Origin: Leptoclinus maculatus
Taxonomy: Eukaryota > Chordata > Actinopteri > Perciformes > Stichaeidae
DNA: 64,000 bases
Assembly (NCBI GenBank): GCA_032191485.1
Contig: JAVDOI010000007.1
Location: 25,914,387-25,978,386, forward strand
Direction of reading: 5' to 3'
A program made the translations under genes and the position numbers. Shown piece by piece: positions 48,861 through 61,030 of the stretch. Below the pieces are notes generated by a model. It was not told where the DNA came from and made no database searches. It saw only the letters and a list, made by a program, of their open reading frames with translations. Position 1 is the stretch's first letter. Each line of letters begins with the position of its first letter.

Positions 48861-51840
48861 TGTTGGAAGTGTTGATCCGGTTTTCACAGGGTCAATGCCA
48901 AGTAGAGATGCAAAGAGGCCAACTCTACAGCAAGAAGCCACAGACTCAGGGAGAAGGTTGATGCCTACAAGTCTATAATTAAGACGGATAACCTACTTTC
49001 TCTTGTCGACAGGAAAGTCGACCTGTCAGTGTGGCCAACACTAGTCGAGCAGCAGGATTAACTGCACAGAAATAAATCATGCTATCTTCAGAGCAGGGCA
49101 GCAGGCTCTGACATGTTCTAGCCCAGCATCAATGTGCAAACCTATAATTGGCCCCCAGAGGGTTTTGCATTTAGGTGCATAACCGACTCCCCCAAACTCA
49201 AAATAGATTAGTGACCAAATAAACCAGTTTGGTGCGTCATTAATACACTGCTGTGGTTGGTGCAAGAGGATTAGCTTGAATTACAGCGACTTAAACTAAA
49301 ATAGTCACAATAGTTAATTGTGGCAATTACCTATTTATTGTGAAGCCAAAGTGGCTAAATAGTGCTGACTGGGCTCGAAAGGCTGAATTCTTGAAATTAA
49401 ATGTGTTGTCAAGTGAAAAGAAGTCTTAAGTAGTGATTTGATGGAGCTGTAGACTACCAGTCTTTTGTCACCTTGATGTTTTTCTCCTCTTCAGCCTCAG
49501 TCTTGCCGCTCCTTTCGTTCCTCTATTTCGTGCCTCCTCGTCTCCTCGCTCCGAAAAAATCGATCTCGACATCTTGATGGATGTCTCAATTCCTCAAACG
49601 CGTCTTGAGCAGAGAGAAGGTGGAGGAGCTTTAAGTGAGCAAGCACACGTGGAAAAAACCTTTTAGTCGGAGCCGTGACCCCGACGACATTGGACAGATG
49701 ACGTTTGACCGACGTTGCTTTAAAATGACGGATGCCTTGACCGCTCTCTGCTGTCTATGCTGTGGGTCTTGAAGTTTGATGGGCCTGTCATACCTCATCC
49801 GTTTTCTAGCTGCGCTCCTTGAGTTTCTCTCCTCCAGAGATCACCTGCCTGCTTATCTGTCTCAGATTCCCACATCCGCCTCCTCCAGGACGCTTTAACG
49901 GCAGTAACGCAGAGGGCCGACGCTGACAAGCTGCTTTTAGTTGTCTGTGTCTGCCTTGTTTCTGTTACCTGCCTGACACACGTTTCCCTGATTTCACCAT
50001 TAATTTCCACTAGGATGTCCACTAGTTATTACATTTACATTTGAACGTAGCAGATCTAGAGCATCCTTGTGACTTGACATTTTGCGAATACCTTCTCCAG
50101 ACGCTGTTGCGGCGCCACAGTTGCTTGTGGGCTTCACCAGTAAGATAACGAATACGCTTTTATTCGCCCAATCTCGCTTTACTAGATAATCTGCCTTTTA
50201 TTGCTTTTGCTGCTTTGCTGTGTTTTTATTGGGCTTGTAAACCGGTGGAGAGAGATAATCAAAGCTACTTTGACACTAGTAAAGTTGTAAATACCGTGAT
50301 AATAAAAAGCACCCGGCGGAGCACTTGACACCATTTCCTCCAAAATATTTGTTTCTTGTAGTGCATCATATTTAGGGGCTGATGCTCGCGTCATAGAGGC
50401 TGAAAACGGTAACAAGTCAAACATCTTTTTCCAATAGGAAGAGCAACAGTTGTCAAGTACCAGATGTGGGGCAGTACAGAGCATTAAATCCATAATGGGT
50501 TCTTGAAGAAGTATGGTATGTAAGAGGGAAGAGTTAAAACAACTTTTACGTTGAGATTTAGGAGAGCACCGCAGGTTTCATGTTCACACCTATAATGCCA
50601 ATCCTTTTATGGGGTTTCTAGTGGAGAAATATGCAGTATAATGAGCGTTTCATAGGGTGTTATATCTTCCATAAACATTAACCTTAATGTTGCTCATAAC
50701 TGCTCTCACATCATGTTATTGATGCCCCCTGAGCTTGGCTGCTTTTCTGCTCACGTGTAAATGTTGGGTGTCCTCTTTGCAGGTCTTCATGGTACAGCGG
50801 AGTCTAGGTTTCCAGCTCTAAAGGTGTCATTATGCCAAAAAAATAGTTCTCTAAGTGCGGTCTGACCATGTCTACAGGCAAAAGGGTTTGTACGGGTCAT
50901 GGGTGCACACAAATAGTTTACACATTTCACGTTTCCGCCGAGCACACCGACACCTTGAAGTGGCAATCCTTAAGATTCCAGTCGTGGTTGACTGAGAACA
51001 AAAGAATTGTGCTCGGAGTTTAGCGGGTTTTTTTTGTTTGATTCATGGCGCTTCAAGTTGTGTGTGCATAGTTCCCTTTTGTGTGTGTGTTTTATGTAAA
51101 TAGAGAAAAACTGTACCAAAGCAATATTTCCGGGAATCTCGCCACAGACACCCCGTTTGTAAAACTGCAAAAATATAAATATTGCAATACTTTCATCAGT
51201 GAGCTCAAACATCATTGTGTGACCTCCTTCGGAGATTGACATTGACTTAACAGACATTTACTTAATTTATAACCTTAAAGGTTCTCTGTAGGTTATTCAG
51301 AGCATTAATAAAGCTGCAAACATGTGAGGGAATGAAGTCTCCCTCTTTGCTTTTTGCTTTAAAATAAAACTGAAATTAATTTACCTTAGTTTTTTAACCA
51401 GGCAATATTGTTTCAGTTTAGTTGCTCTTAAAGGATATATGTTTTATTTAGTCTCAGTTTACTAAGATTATGTTTCACAGCTTATTCTCGTTTCATTTTG
51501 GTTTTAGTTTACTACAATAACCCTGGTCCATACTTTTATTTTATTATGTTTGGATTTCCACGTATCGGGAGCTTTTCGATATCAGAAGGATTTCCCTGAA
51601 TGGTCAAACCAGATGCTCAACATACCATGACTTACTTCCTGCAGCGGTAATAGGGCTGTCGCGGTGAAGGAATTTCCCCTGCGGTGATAATGATTTTCTC
51701 AACAGCGCTGTATGCAGTATTATTGCCTTCCCCCCCCTTCATCTATCCTGATTTTAGTTCTGTATAATAAGTTTTATATTGTTTGGCTATTATTTGGTAT
51801 ATTGCTGTTTTTTTTAAATGACAGTTTTAAAACTAATTTG

Positions 51841-52275
51841 GGTCAACGAACGCCTCAGGGTTTCCCAGGAAGAGCTGTAAAGCGTTGCTGGGGAGCGAGA
51901 GAGGTGTAAGAGCCATAGCTTACGCTTAATAAGATGTGTTTAGTGATTTAGTAACAATGTTGAAATGCTCCTTTAGTTACACTACTGACTACGTCACAGC
52001 CAAAAGCCCTGAGTTGAGGTTAATCAGTCTGCGGAGCAAGACAGTGTTTTTGAACGTTGTGCCAAGTTGAGCACAGAATGAATCTTGTAACTTTAAACCT
52101 TTTTAATGAAGTTACTACCTCTGAAGACTCATTTTGCATGAAGCTTATTGCCAATACACAGACTGTAACAGTAGTGGTTATGTGGATGACTGGACAGAGA
52201 GAAGATTGATGTATGGAATACCCAGCTGAGCCTGCTTCCCCCCCAATAAGCAGAAGATAACGGATGGATGGATTT
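51841..52275 (+). mobile_element. split LINE 3' tail
   Basis: CGAACGCCTCAGGGTTTCCC with AGGAAGAGCTG and GTTGCTGGGGAG (51847-51900) is the end of an RTE/Rex-type LINE. Its usual continuation, GCTTCCCCC...AAGCAGAAGATAACGGATGG, appears only at about 52230-52268, so about 320 bases seem to be inserted between. Confidence 0.55.
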
Positions 52276-52739
52276 CAACATGCTTTAACCTTCGGCAACC
52301 GGGAGAAAACAACCACCACCAACTGTGCAGCGCTGAGCGCAGAACAGATGCTCAACGCCTCAACACACTGCTGGCATTTATTGCTTAGTGTAAATATGTG
52401 GCGCTCCCATTCCCAAGCTTAAGAAACATAAAAGAGAATAATAATAACTAGCACCTTTAAAAACAGAGTTTACAATGTGCTTTAACTGACAAAGCAACAA
52501 AAGCAAGGAGATAAAACAACAGAAAGCTCAACAGTGAGGCCCAATGAAGCAAGACAAAGTAAGTTCAGAGTTAGACTCTGATAAAACAGTGCAATAGATC
52601 AAAGAATAAAACCAATCTATACGATAATAAGAAATAAAATAAATAACATAGCGGTTGCTTTCCATTCCCTGCAGTTGGGTTGTTAATATTGCAATAACGG
52701 TTCAAATGATTCCTCACAAAAGGTTATTCCTGAAGTCCA

Positions 52740-53760
52740 GCTGACAATTTCCGCTCGTTACGTGCAGACAGTCTTTTCCAAATAAACCTCTGTCTTAACA
52801 GGAAACAACTCAGTTAGGTTTTGGCAACAAATGTAGCTGGTTAATACATTTAGGAAAAGATCGTCTTTTGGGTTAAAATAACTACGGAAGTGGTGTTAAT
52901 GAAGTAAGTGAGTTACGTGACCCAGGCCCAATCCCAGTGTCCCCCCTAAACCCTCAAACCCTGAACCCTCAAGGACTCACTGACGTCACCTGGTAAGTGG
53001 GTGAGTGTGAGAGACTGTGAGGGCTTGAAATGGTGTAAATAGGAATGGGACAGCACTTTATCACGTTACCATGAAAACGACAAAACATATGATGTATAAT
53101 TGTGGATATTTATTGTATACTTTGTACTCCCTGGTTTGAACGTCTTCCAGGCTCTTTCCTCACAAGATGAGAGGTCATTTTATATAATCTATTTACTCGT
53201 TTTTGTCAAAACAGCTTCAATGACAAAATCAAATTTGATGAATAAATTAATATTCTCTGATTTCATGTTTATTTTTTGTTCCATCTTTAACCCTTAATGT
53301 TTCTGTGTAAATGGCTGAACACACGTGAGCCGTCCTCTTTGTTTACCTTTTTTATTTTACGTCTCCATGCGTCCACTGGTTACCCCGTGTTTAACGTCAC
53401 ATTGCAATGATTTGTGGGTAATTCCCTCAGGCTAAGTCAGCATACCATGCTGACTGACAGAAAGGGTTCATAAAGGGCTCAAAATGTCTGCCAGAGAGCC
53501 CTCAAACACTCGATGATTTGACAGTGGGACAGAACTAAACCCCCACGGACTTCGCGGGAGCGCGCCTCAAAGTCCGTGAGTCCGTAAGGGGGGACATTGG
53601 GATTGGGCCAAATAAATCAGCATTGACTTCTAGTTTCACCGTCAGACCCATCCACCTCCACTAACGCCCGCCCTGTGTGGGCTTCTGCGGTCTTATTACT
53701 TCCTGGTTCATGATTACGTGGATGAGATACGAAATAATTTCGTGGGATATCTACGAATTA
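52740..53760 (+). repeat. family B repeat interrupted by a MITE
   Basis: 52740-52924 matches family B (TTTCCGCTCGTTACGTGCAG and TTAGGTTTTGGCAACAAATG). The repeat resumes after 53609 with AAATAAATCAGCATTGACTT and continues to about 53760. Confidence 0.6.
52925..53609. mobile_element. MITE-like element with 22-bp TIRs
   Basis: The left end GGCCCAATCCCAGTGTCCCC (52925) and the reverse complement of the right end, GGCCCAATCCCAATGTCCCC, match over about 23 bases with one mismatch. The 685-bp interior has no transposase. Target duplication is unclear. Confidence 0.75.
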
Positions 53761-55439
53761 CGGCGCATTATTTTTCGTGGTCAATGCTACGTATGCTGGA
53801 TGATGACCAGCCTGCAATATTGCAGTTAGTGCGACAGCCCTAAACTGGAGCTTTCTCTGCATCCAACGGCACTACATTTGAAGCATGCTTGGGCGCCTCA
53901 GAGAGTAAGTGTGAGATGCCTACAAAATGGGATTCAAATCTAGTTACTCATTCTATTATACAAAAACAACCACGATCATCTAGTGTTGTTTTTTCCAATG
54001 CCACCTATTCTCTACATTCTTGTATGTTGCTCATCTTCTTTGTCTCCATTCCCCACGATGCAGCGTGATCCCATTTCACCGCCACACAAGTCTTAAGATG
54101 CTCCTAATGCCCTCAGTGGGAGGAGGGATTTCCAGTAACTCACTCAACAGGGAAGTTGCCCATTTCAAATTTGCGAGCAAGTTGCAACACACATCCTTTA
54201 AGGACACGGTGAAATTAATTATACACCTTTATCCAATCAGATTTCTCCTCTGTGTCTCTAGGTAAGAAGAGAGGCCCCAGGCCTGCAGACTCACAAGTGA
54301 ATCCCTTTGCAGTTTAAGTGAATGGGGACGATATTGTTGATTGTCATAGTGTTCAACCAATCAGATCTTTAGTTTGACATGTTGGGCGTATTCTTTGACG
54401 TGACAGAGCCTGCTAGCTGGCCTACAAGTACGTCAGCATTAATGGGCAGCTCAGTTTCCAGGTGCAGCTCTGCAGTGAGGTGCAGCGTGCGCTGTGATTG
54501 GTCAGTGGGCGAGCACGTGACTATCGTGAAATGACACTTAAAATAGCCATCAGAGGCTTAGTCGTAAGTAGTAAGAGTTCAAATTGAAAGATATTGAAGA
54601 AATTATGAATTTTTTTGCATTTTGCTTGGTGTAGATTTTTATTTTTTCACTCAATGGCTGAAGGAGGAGAAACGGATTTGTGAGTTGGGATTTAACCGTG
54701 GGATTAAACTCTTTGTCAACAAAGAAAGGAGGATGGAGTTTGTCTTTAAGTGAACAGCATTCGGTAAGTCAACTGCGTTTGTGTTTTTACATCTAATATC
54801 TGAATGGCCCTCGAGTGTGTAGCAGAATGCGTGTTCCGCTGCAGGTCTGCTGGATTGATTTGTTGCCATATGAATATATGTGACTGGTTCTTGTGAGTTT
54901 GTTGTTGTCATTGTGTTAATTATATAGATTTGGACTATATGCATTTGTGGCAAAAAGTCAGTATATCTAACATTGGTGTTTGTTTTGACTTTGCACAACT
55001 ACCAAACAGAAGATATACAACTTCAAAATTGGTCTGCAGTGCACACAAAACTCCACAGAGAGCTGTATGCATGCCACAATGGAATGCGCACTAATCAAAC
55101 AATTCTGGTGGGACATCACTGACAACCTCTCTCTTCTTCTGCGCCAGACTCTCCCCTCCACTCGGCTTACTTGGAGACATATCCAACATAAACTAGTAGA
55201 ATACTCTTCATAGCCCCAATCTTCGCCAAGAAAACTATACAGCTTTTGCAAGAAAACATGTCTCCTTTGTGCATCTATGGAACGGCTGAGTTTGCATACA
55301 TGTGATATTATTCAATGTTCCTACTGGGCCTCTTACCCATCACACCATGGTTCTGGGTGAAATCATTTTGCAGAAGTAGTGTGTTATTACCGTCGACCAC
55401 ATTTGGTCCCTGCTGAAAGTCAACACCGACACCGCGCTG

Positions 55440-55735
55440 CTGGAGACCCGGGCCTTATTACTGGGCCCTTTTGAGGGAAGGGAGGCACGGGAGAACCCGA
55501 ACCAGGTCTGAGCATTTCAGACTGTCAGACCCTGCTCCACATGTTCATTCTGTACACATGACATCTATTGCAGTTCTGTCCATCCTGGGAGAGGTATCCC
55601 TCCTCTGTTTGTCCTGTCCCGATGTGAGGGTTCCGGGACAGAGGATGTCGCATGTGTACAGATTGTAAAGCCCTCTGAGGCAAATTTGTAATTTTGGGCT
55701 ATACAAAAATAAATTGAATTTAATTAAAATAAGAT
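55440..55735 (+). mobile_element. L2-type LINE 3' UTR and tail
   Basis: TCCATCCTGGGAGAGGTATC, then GATGTGAGGGTTCCGGGACA and TGTAAAGCCCTCTGAGGCAA, ending in a GGGCTATACAAAAATAAATT tail. This is the common 3' end of a teleost LINE family. 5'-truncated. Confidence 0.75.
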
Positions 55736-56164
55736 GTTTTGTAAAGGGAATCTGGTTGATCGGAAACGCATCCGGTTTTGTACAAAATCAACACAAAAGT
55801 TCCTTGTAATCACATTAAGTGATAAGCTGATGGACGCTGTTGGACGCGTGTAATGTATGCAATATATATTCAACCAGGATATGGTTGCAAACTGGAGGAA
55901 AATAATTTCATATGACTGAAGAAAAATTGCATTCATATGAAATCGTGCTATGCTGTTAAACTTTAACTCGCTGCAGAGTGAGTGTGATTGGTGTGCACGT
56001 TTGACAATAAGTCAAGTCTTTGATATCTATATAGCCCAATAAACTTGCCTCAAGGGGCTTTCAATCTGCAAAGAATAAGATACCGTCTGTCCTTAGACAC
56101 CCCCGATTCAAAGGTAAAATGATAAACAGGCATCACCATACCCACAACTAAAGCAAGTGCAAAA

Positions 56165-56250
56165 GTGCCTCAGAATGTCAGCTGGGGTCGACTCCAGCCC
56201 CCCGTATCCTCTAAGGATGAGTGGTTTTAGAAGGATGGATGTTTGAAAAT
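56165..56250 (+). mobile_element. retroposon tail fragment
   Basis: GCTGGGGTCGACTCCAGCCC, then a degraded GGATGAGTGG...AAGGATGGATG tail, resembles the end of fish retroposons that finish in GGATAAGCGG...ATGGATGG. Confidence 0.45.
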
Positions 56251-56559
56251 GCAAAGCTTCCCTCATCTCTCAAAATTCCGCAATAAGTTATGGTTGTGAA
56301 CTGGAAACAAAACAAGTCGGCTTGGTCATCTAACCATCTACAATAGAAAAATGGAGAGAGGTTTTCAGGAATTAAATTGTTCTTTCATGTCAGCTACCAT
56401 CGGCCATGTTGTCCTAACCCTAACCCAATGGAAACACGTCTATTGAATATGTCTATTGAAGATGTTAAAATGAGACTCAAGAGGGAAAAGTAATCGATGC
56501 AACAGGGATTAAGAATAAATGGGATGGCTCTCTGAAGAAAACCCCATCAGTCGAAGCTC

Positions 56560-57125
56560 AGTTTGAGGAAACTCTCTTTAAACCAGGGCAAAGGCTGCAT
56601 GAACTACAGCGTGGAGAATACATTCCTAAACCACCCAGGTGTTATGCATGCTGAAGAACAAACCAGCAGTGTAAAGGAAAGCTAAGGTGAGCAAGATGTG
56701 GAGGCCAACATGTGTTGTGAAAAGGACGCCAAGGCTAAATGCTGCAGCTCTGGAGGAGTGCTTTGTGTTTGGAGGTTGCGTAGTTCAGAGAGAGAAGAAG
56801 AGTTAAGGCTATTTACACAGAAGCACTAAAGAAAGTAATGGGGCTGGAACAACCAATAGTAAATATAGTGGCGAATGGGCCAAAGTATTGCAGTCCAAAG
56901 TGACTGTAACGCACCAGAGAATCAGGACGAACCCAGGAAGATTCCTTGAGATGAGACACATGAAAGCAGACCAGACGCCCGCGTTGCTGGAGGCAACCGA
57001 AGTTGGACGAAACAAGCTATGGTGGAATGCAAGAAGCCTCACAGCTGATTGCCAAGAATTCAAAAAAGGTATATGTATAAATGAAGCAGTTCCAGATGTA
57101 GCGTGCGTGCAAGAAATGTTTTGAC
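56560..57125 (+). mobile_element. LINE 5' fragment (zinc knuckles, endonuclease start)
   Basis: About 56635-56760 encodes broken PRCYAC, QCKGKLR and ARCGGQH pieces, the CCHC knuckles of an I/L1-type LINE ORF1. 56980-57120 reads WWNARSLTADCQEFKKG, then VPDVACVQE, the start of an AP endonuclease domain. Both are in the right order. Stops and frameshifts show decay. Confidence 0.75.
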
Positions 57126-57189
57126 CAGTTTAGTGTTTTTATTCACAGGGTTTCTAGTCCTATTAGACATAGCAGTATGGGGTCAGATC

Positions 57190-57480
57190 AGTCTCAATAA
57201 TTGCAAATGCAAACAGAAAGATTCACAAATATATTTGATTTACAAATGCACACAGAAGGATTTACAAATAAATTTGACTCACAAATGCACGCAGAACGAT
57301 TCACAAATACATTCCAATGCACACATAAATACATTACGATTTATATAAATGTAAACAAAAAATCACAAATATATTTCTGCATTTGTATGTATTGGTGTGT
57401 GGATTTTTCTATTTGTTTGTGGATTTGTATGTATTTGTTTGTGGATCGCTCCACATTTGTGTGTGGGTTTTTTGATACTG
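57190..57480. repeat. fold-back repeat of ACAAAT/ATTTGT units
   Basis: The left part repeats CACAAAT...ACAAATGCACACAG units; the right part repeats the complementary ATTTGTGTGTGG / ATTTGTTTGTGGATTTG units. The whole is roughly palindromic. Confidence 0.55.
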
Positions 57481-57519
57481 AGTTTTACTTCTGCTGTTTT
57501 GTGTGTTATTTTTATTTGT

Positions 57520-57600
57520 TGACGACGATCCTGTATTTGATTGCTTGTGAAGCACTTTGTAACAGCTATATAAATAGTTATTATTAATAACAGTGCTACA
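57520..57600 (+). mobile_element. LINE-type 3' tail
   Basis: TTGTGAAGCACTTTGTAACA then GCTATATAAATAGTTATTAT is the terminal sequence of fish L2-like elements. Confidence 0.6.
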
Positions 57601-59963
57601 TGTTTGATCGACGGGTGGTTGTTGCCTGCTTTATCTATAGAGATCCCTCCAGTTTACACAAACTAAGATTTTCTGCCCGCACTGAATTCCAAATATGGGC
57701 CAAAGTCATGACAGATTTTTACAGAAACCAGATTTGACAGTTAAATTTATTATGTCCGACAAACTTTGAGCCAGAGCTGCACCTATCTGATATAAAGCCA
57801 TAAATGATGGCCTTCATCTAGTTTGAAGAAAATAAAAAATAGTCATCTTGTCCAACAGGATGGATGAAAAAAGGCTTTTCAGTCACAGTATATAGTGTTT
57901 CACGATCCAGTAAACATTGGCAAGTTGGGTTGTGACTAATGAAATGCAATGATGAAGTTTAACTGGAAATGGAAACGTGAGCAGCACAAACTGTCATGAT
58001 GCTGTCATTCTGTATGTAAAGAGCCAAACTGTCAGCATTATTTAAGAGGTATAACTATCACACAAACAATGTGGAACATATGGGACCAAAAACAACTTCC
58101 CTGAGCTTTACCCTCTAATCTGGGTGGGCCGGTTCTACATTTCACTCTTTGGCGTATCAAAACTTTGTCTTCTGCACCAGCGCTTCTCTCAAGCTGCAGA
58201 TGCTCTTTTCCTCTCCGCTTTAAATGCGTCACGTTCTCTGGACGATTCGTACCAGCAGGGTTTTATTCATCATTTATTAATGCAATGTTCACATCCTTTT
58301 TGCAAAATAACACTTCGTCATAACGTTTGTGAAAGAATATAATTATATATTTTTTAAAGTTTTCTGAATCTGCTCTTTTGATTTACAAACATTGCCAGAA
58401 GAATAAATATTGTAATTAAATTATTATTTAATTAAAGCAAGTTTTCTCTTTGAGCTTTTCGGACATTATCTATAGTAATAATATTGGTCAAAATTATGTT
58501 AAATTGATGAGTTTTAAGTTTAAAAACTGTAGAAATTTAGAATGTGATAATAGTTTTGTGCATTAGGGGAGCTCTGGCTACTTTGGTTTTGAGTAAATGC
58601 TACTGGATTTAACTTAAAAACATATTTAAACGTCCTTATGAAATGGTTATGGTCAGCCTTAAAGCTGTATTGGCAAACATGTGCAGGAACAAAAGATCAT
58701 TTTGAGTAATTTTTGTTCTGGTGAAATTGATGAATCCAAGGCCACTATTTATTCACTCTCCTTAAAGCTCTGTTTTCGTCTCCACCAACTCATGAAAATA
58801 AATAAATAATAAAACGGACTCGCTTGTTAAGTCCTCGTCACACCAGCATTTCAAATGGCATAATTTCACAGCAAATTCATGCCATTCCACTGAAAAATGC
58901 TGCAAACGGTGGATTTGCCTGCGGGGGCAAAGTACATGTGTGAGCATGAGGGGGGGGGGGGGGGGGGGAGGTAAACAAAGAAACCTTTATCCTAGACTTT
59001 ATTCTAGATAAAAAAATGAGTCTGTGCTGATCCACAGAATCGTAAAATTTGATTAGAGTTCACATCTAAATTTAAATGTCCACATTTGTATCACTATGAC
59101 TGTTTATCCATCGTGACATAATGAGGATGAATCTGAAGATTTAGTCTGCGAGCCGGGCGGTTGGTCCATATCTTGGTCCATATCTCATAGTGATTTGTTA
59201 CAAGGTTTACGTCCCTGGTGTAAAGTGCATGATAGCTTTGCAGAAATGGTGGATTTTCAAGTGCCATCATTCCCTTTTTCAAAAGCCAGTATAAAAGAGG
59301 GCCACCTGAAGTCATAGATCCTTATAATGCGTTCACGACACTGAGGACAGAACTTGACCATTGAACTCTTTAACGCTGCAGTAGGGCACTTTTTCAATGC
59401 CACCGCAAATGCCCCTTATGATTTATGATATCTCATGCATTATAATCTAGTTGTTGCATCACAGCAATAATACTAGATCAGTGTTCTCCCACAGAAATTC
59501 TTCCCGGCCACTTTTATCTAATCACTACTGGCTCCAGAGAGCTGCGATGCCTTCGATAATGGCTTAATGTTTTACCTGCCTGTTTCCTGTGAATCACATG
59601 CCGATGTGTCTGGCAGACTGACGACAAGGCATCAGATATGAACCCGGTTCCAGAAAATGTTTCTAAGCAATTCTTTTTGCTGTGGATTCCTCGACAATCA
59701 GCGTATGTTTCGTCTCTTTGTGTTTCGTTAACTCCCTGAACTCTTGAGGTTTCCACTTTGGCAGATTTCAAATTGATAACAGTAGGGTCGCTTGGTTTCC
59801 TTATATTTTGCAAAAATGTTTGATGAAACTAGTTATTCGTTATGTTTTCTTGACAGGACCACCATTAACAGTAAAAAGTGTAGAAATTAGTTGTAATAAA
59901 TAAAGTGTGTTTTAAATCCAACGATTGGTACCAAATGGCTGGCATTGATTCTGCAATAGCCAT

Positions 59964-59965
<2 letters not shown>

Positions 59966-59997
<32 letters not shown>
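59966..59997. repeat. (AT)n microsatellite
   Basis: About 15 AT units, in otherwise unremarkable intergenic DNA. Confidence 0.95.
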
Positions 59998-60000
<3 letters not shown>

Positions 60001-60289
60001 CCTCATTGGTTCTCTCTTTATTAAGTTGTTTTCATTGTATGTGGCGGAGTCTGCCATTCCCATGGAGTCAAACGATGTCACTTATCACCATCTTGGGAGA
60101 GCAACAAGAAGCAGGATGTACAGTCTTTTCTAGAGTTCATTTTGTTTGAGGGAGAGTTGTCTGCCATTGCAACAGTCACTTAACTCAGCCATACGCTAAC
60201 ATTTTAATTAATTCCCTCAACCATCATCAATCTACACTCAATGCCCTAGAATCACATCGCAAATTTAGAAAAAAATAAATAAATTGCAT

Positions 60290-60890
60290 TGACAGTGTTC
60301 AGACCCATAACATCTGCAAATCCTCCCCAGCTGTGGCGGGTCGGGTCGGGGACGTTGATGTTCGACTGGGTTCAAGTCTGGAGTGTCTCTGCACTTGGCT
60401 CTGTTTAGCTTAGAACCCAAACCCCGACCGGTCCCCCTACTCCCTGGCAGTGAAAAAAGAAACCACAGCATGATGCTGCCACCACCATGCCTCACCATTG
60501 GGATGGCATTAAACTTAAACTTTATCTTCACTTATATTACATGTGCCTATGCCTCAACACAAGCCTCTTTGTGAGCTCTGCAGGAAGCTGCTTCCACCTC
60601 ACACTTAGGTTTACGCTCTGATGTGTATCGTCAGCAGAGAGACCTTATAAAGACAGGTGTTTCCAAATCATGTCCAATCAGTTGAATTTACCACAGGTGG
60701 ACTCCAATCAAGGTGAAGAGACGTCTCACACGTGATCAAGAGTAACGGGTGTCATACAAAGGGTCTGAATACTTATGTCAACGAGATATTTGAGCTTTTT
60801 CTTTTTATTGAATTTGCAAAAATCCTTCATGCTGTTTAAGCATCGTCATTCTGGTCTCCTAAAAATGATGTTTCCATACAACAAAACTGC
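60290..60890 (-). mobile_element. Tc1-like element, internally deleted
   Basis: The ends GTTCAGACCC (60297) and GGGTCTGAAT (60761) are inverted repeats with one mismatch, followed by ACTTATGT as in Tc1 elements. The minus strand encodes MVRHGGGSIMLWF (about 60455-60500), then jumps to DTPDLNPVEH. In full transposases these two conserved blocks lie about 90 residues apart, so a large internal deletion has occurred. Confidence 0.8.
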
Positions 60891-60904
60891 ATTGTCTACG
60901 TTTG

Positions 60905-61030
60905 TTTTTTAATCACAGTCCACAGAAGTTTGTGTAGGGAGGAAGACGGTAGAGGGATGGCTCAAACAAACACAGGACTTTCACCCAGGAAACCGTTGTT
61001 TGTGTCCTCTTACATTTTAACACCAACCAT
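60905..61030 (-). repeat. dispersed repeat family B, fragment
   Basis: The reverse complement contains GGACACAAACAACGGTTTCC followed by TGGGTGAAAGTCCTGTG, almost the same as the block in the 30255-30470 copy. Upstream on the minus strand is only unrelated AT-rich DNA. Confidence 0.7.

Larger units (their letters stand above)
51651..53842. mobile_element. TIR-bounded DNA element with nested insertions
   Basis: Ends TA-GGGCTGTCGC (51651) and GCGACAGCCC-TA (53842) are perfect 10-bp inverted repeats flanked by TA. Inside are LINE-tail fragments, a family B repeat and a smaller TIR element. No transposase is seen. Confidence 0.5.

Noticed and set aside
55020..55260. ORF fragment with WWDITDNLSLLLRQTL-like reading
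   Set aside because: Could be a decayed retroelement, but no conserved motif could be named, so not annotated.
60265..60531. Functional Tc1 transposase
   Set aside because: Only two conserved blocks remain with a large internal deletion between them.
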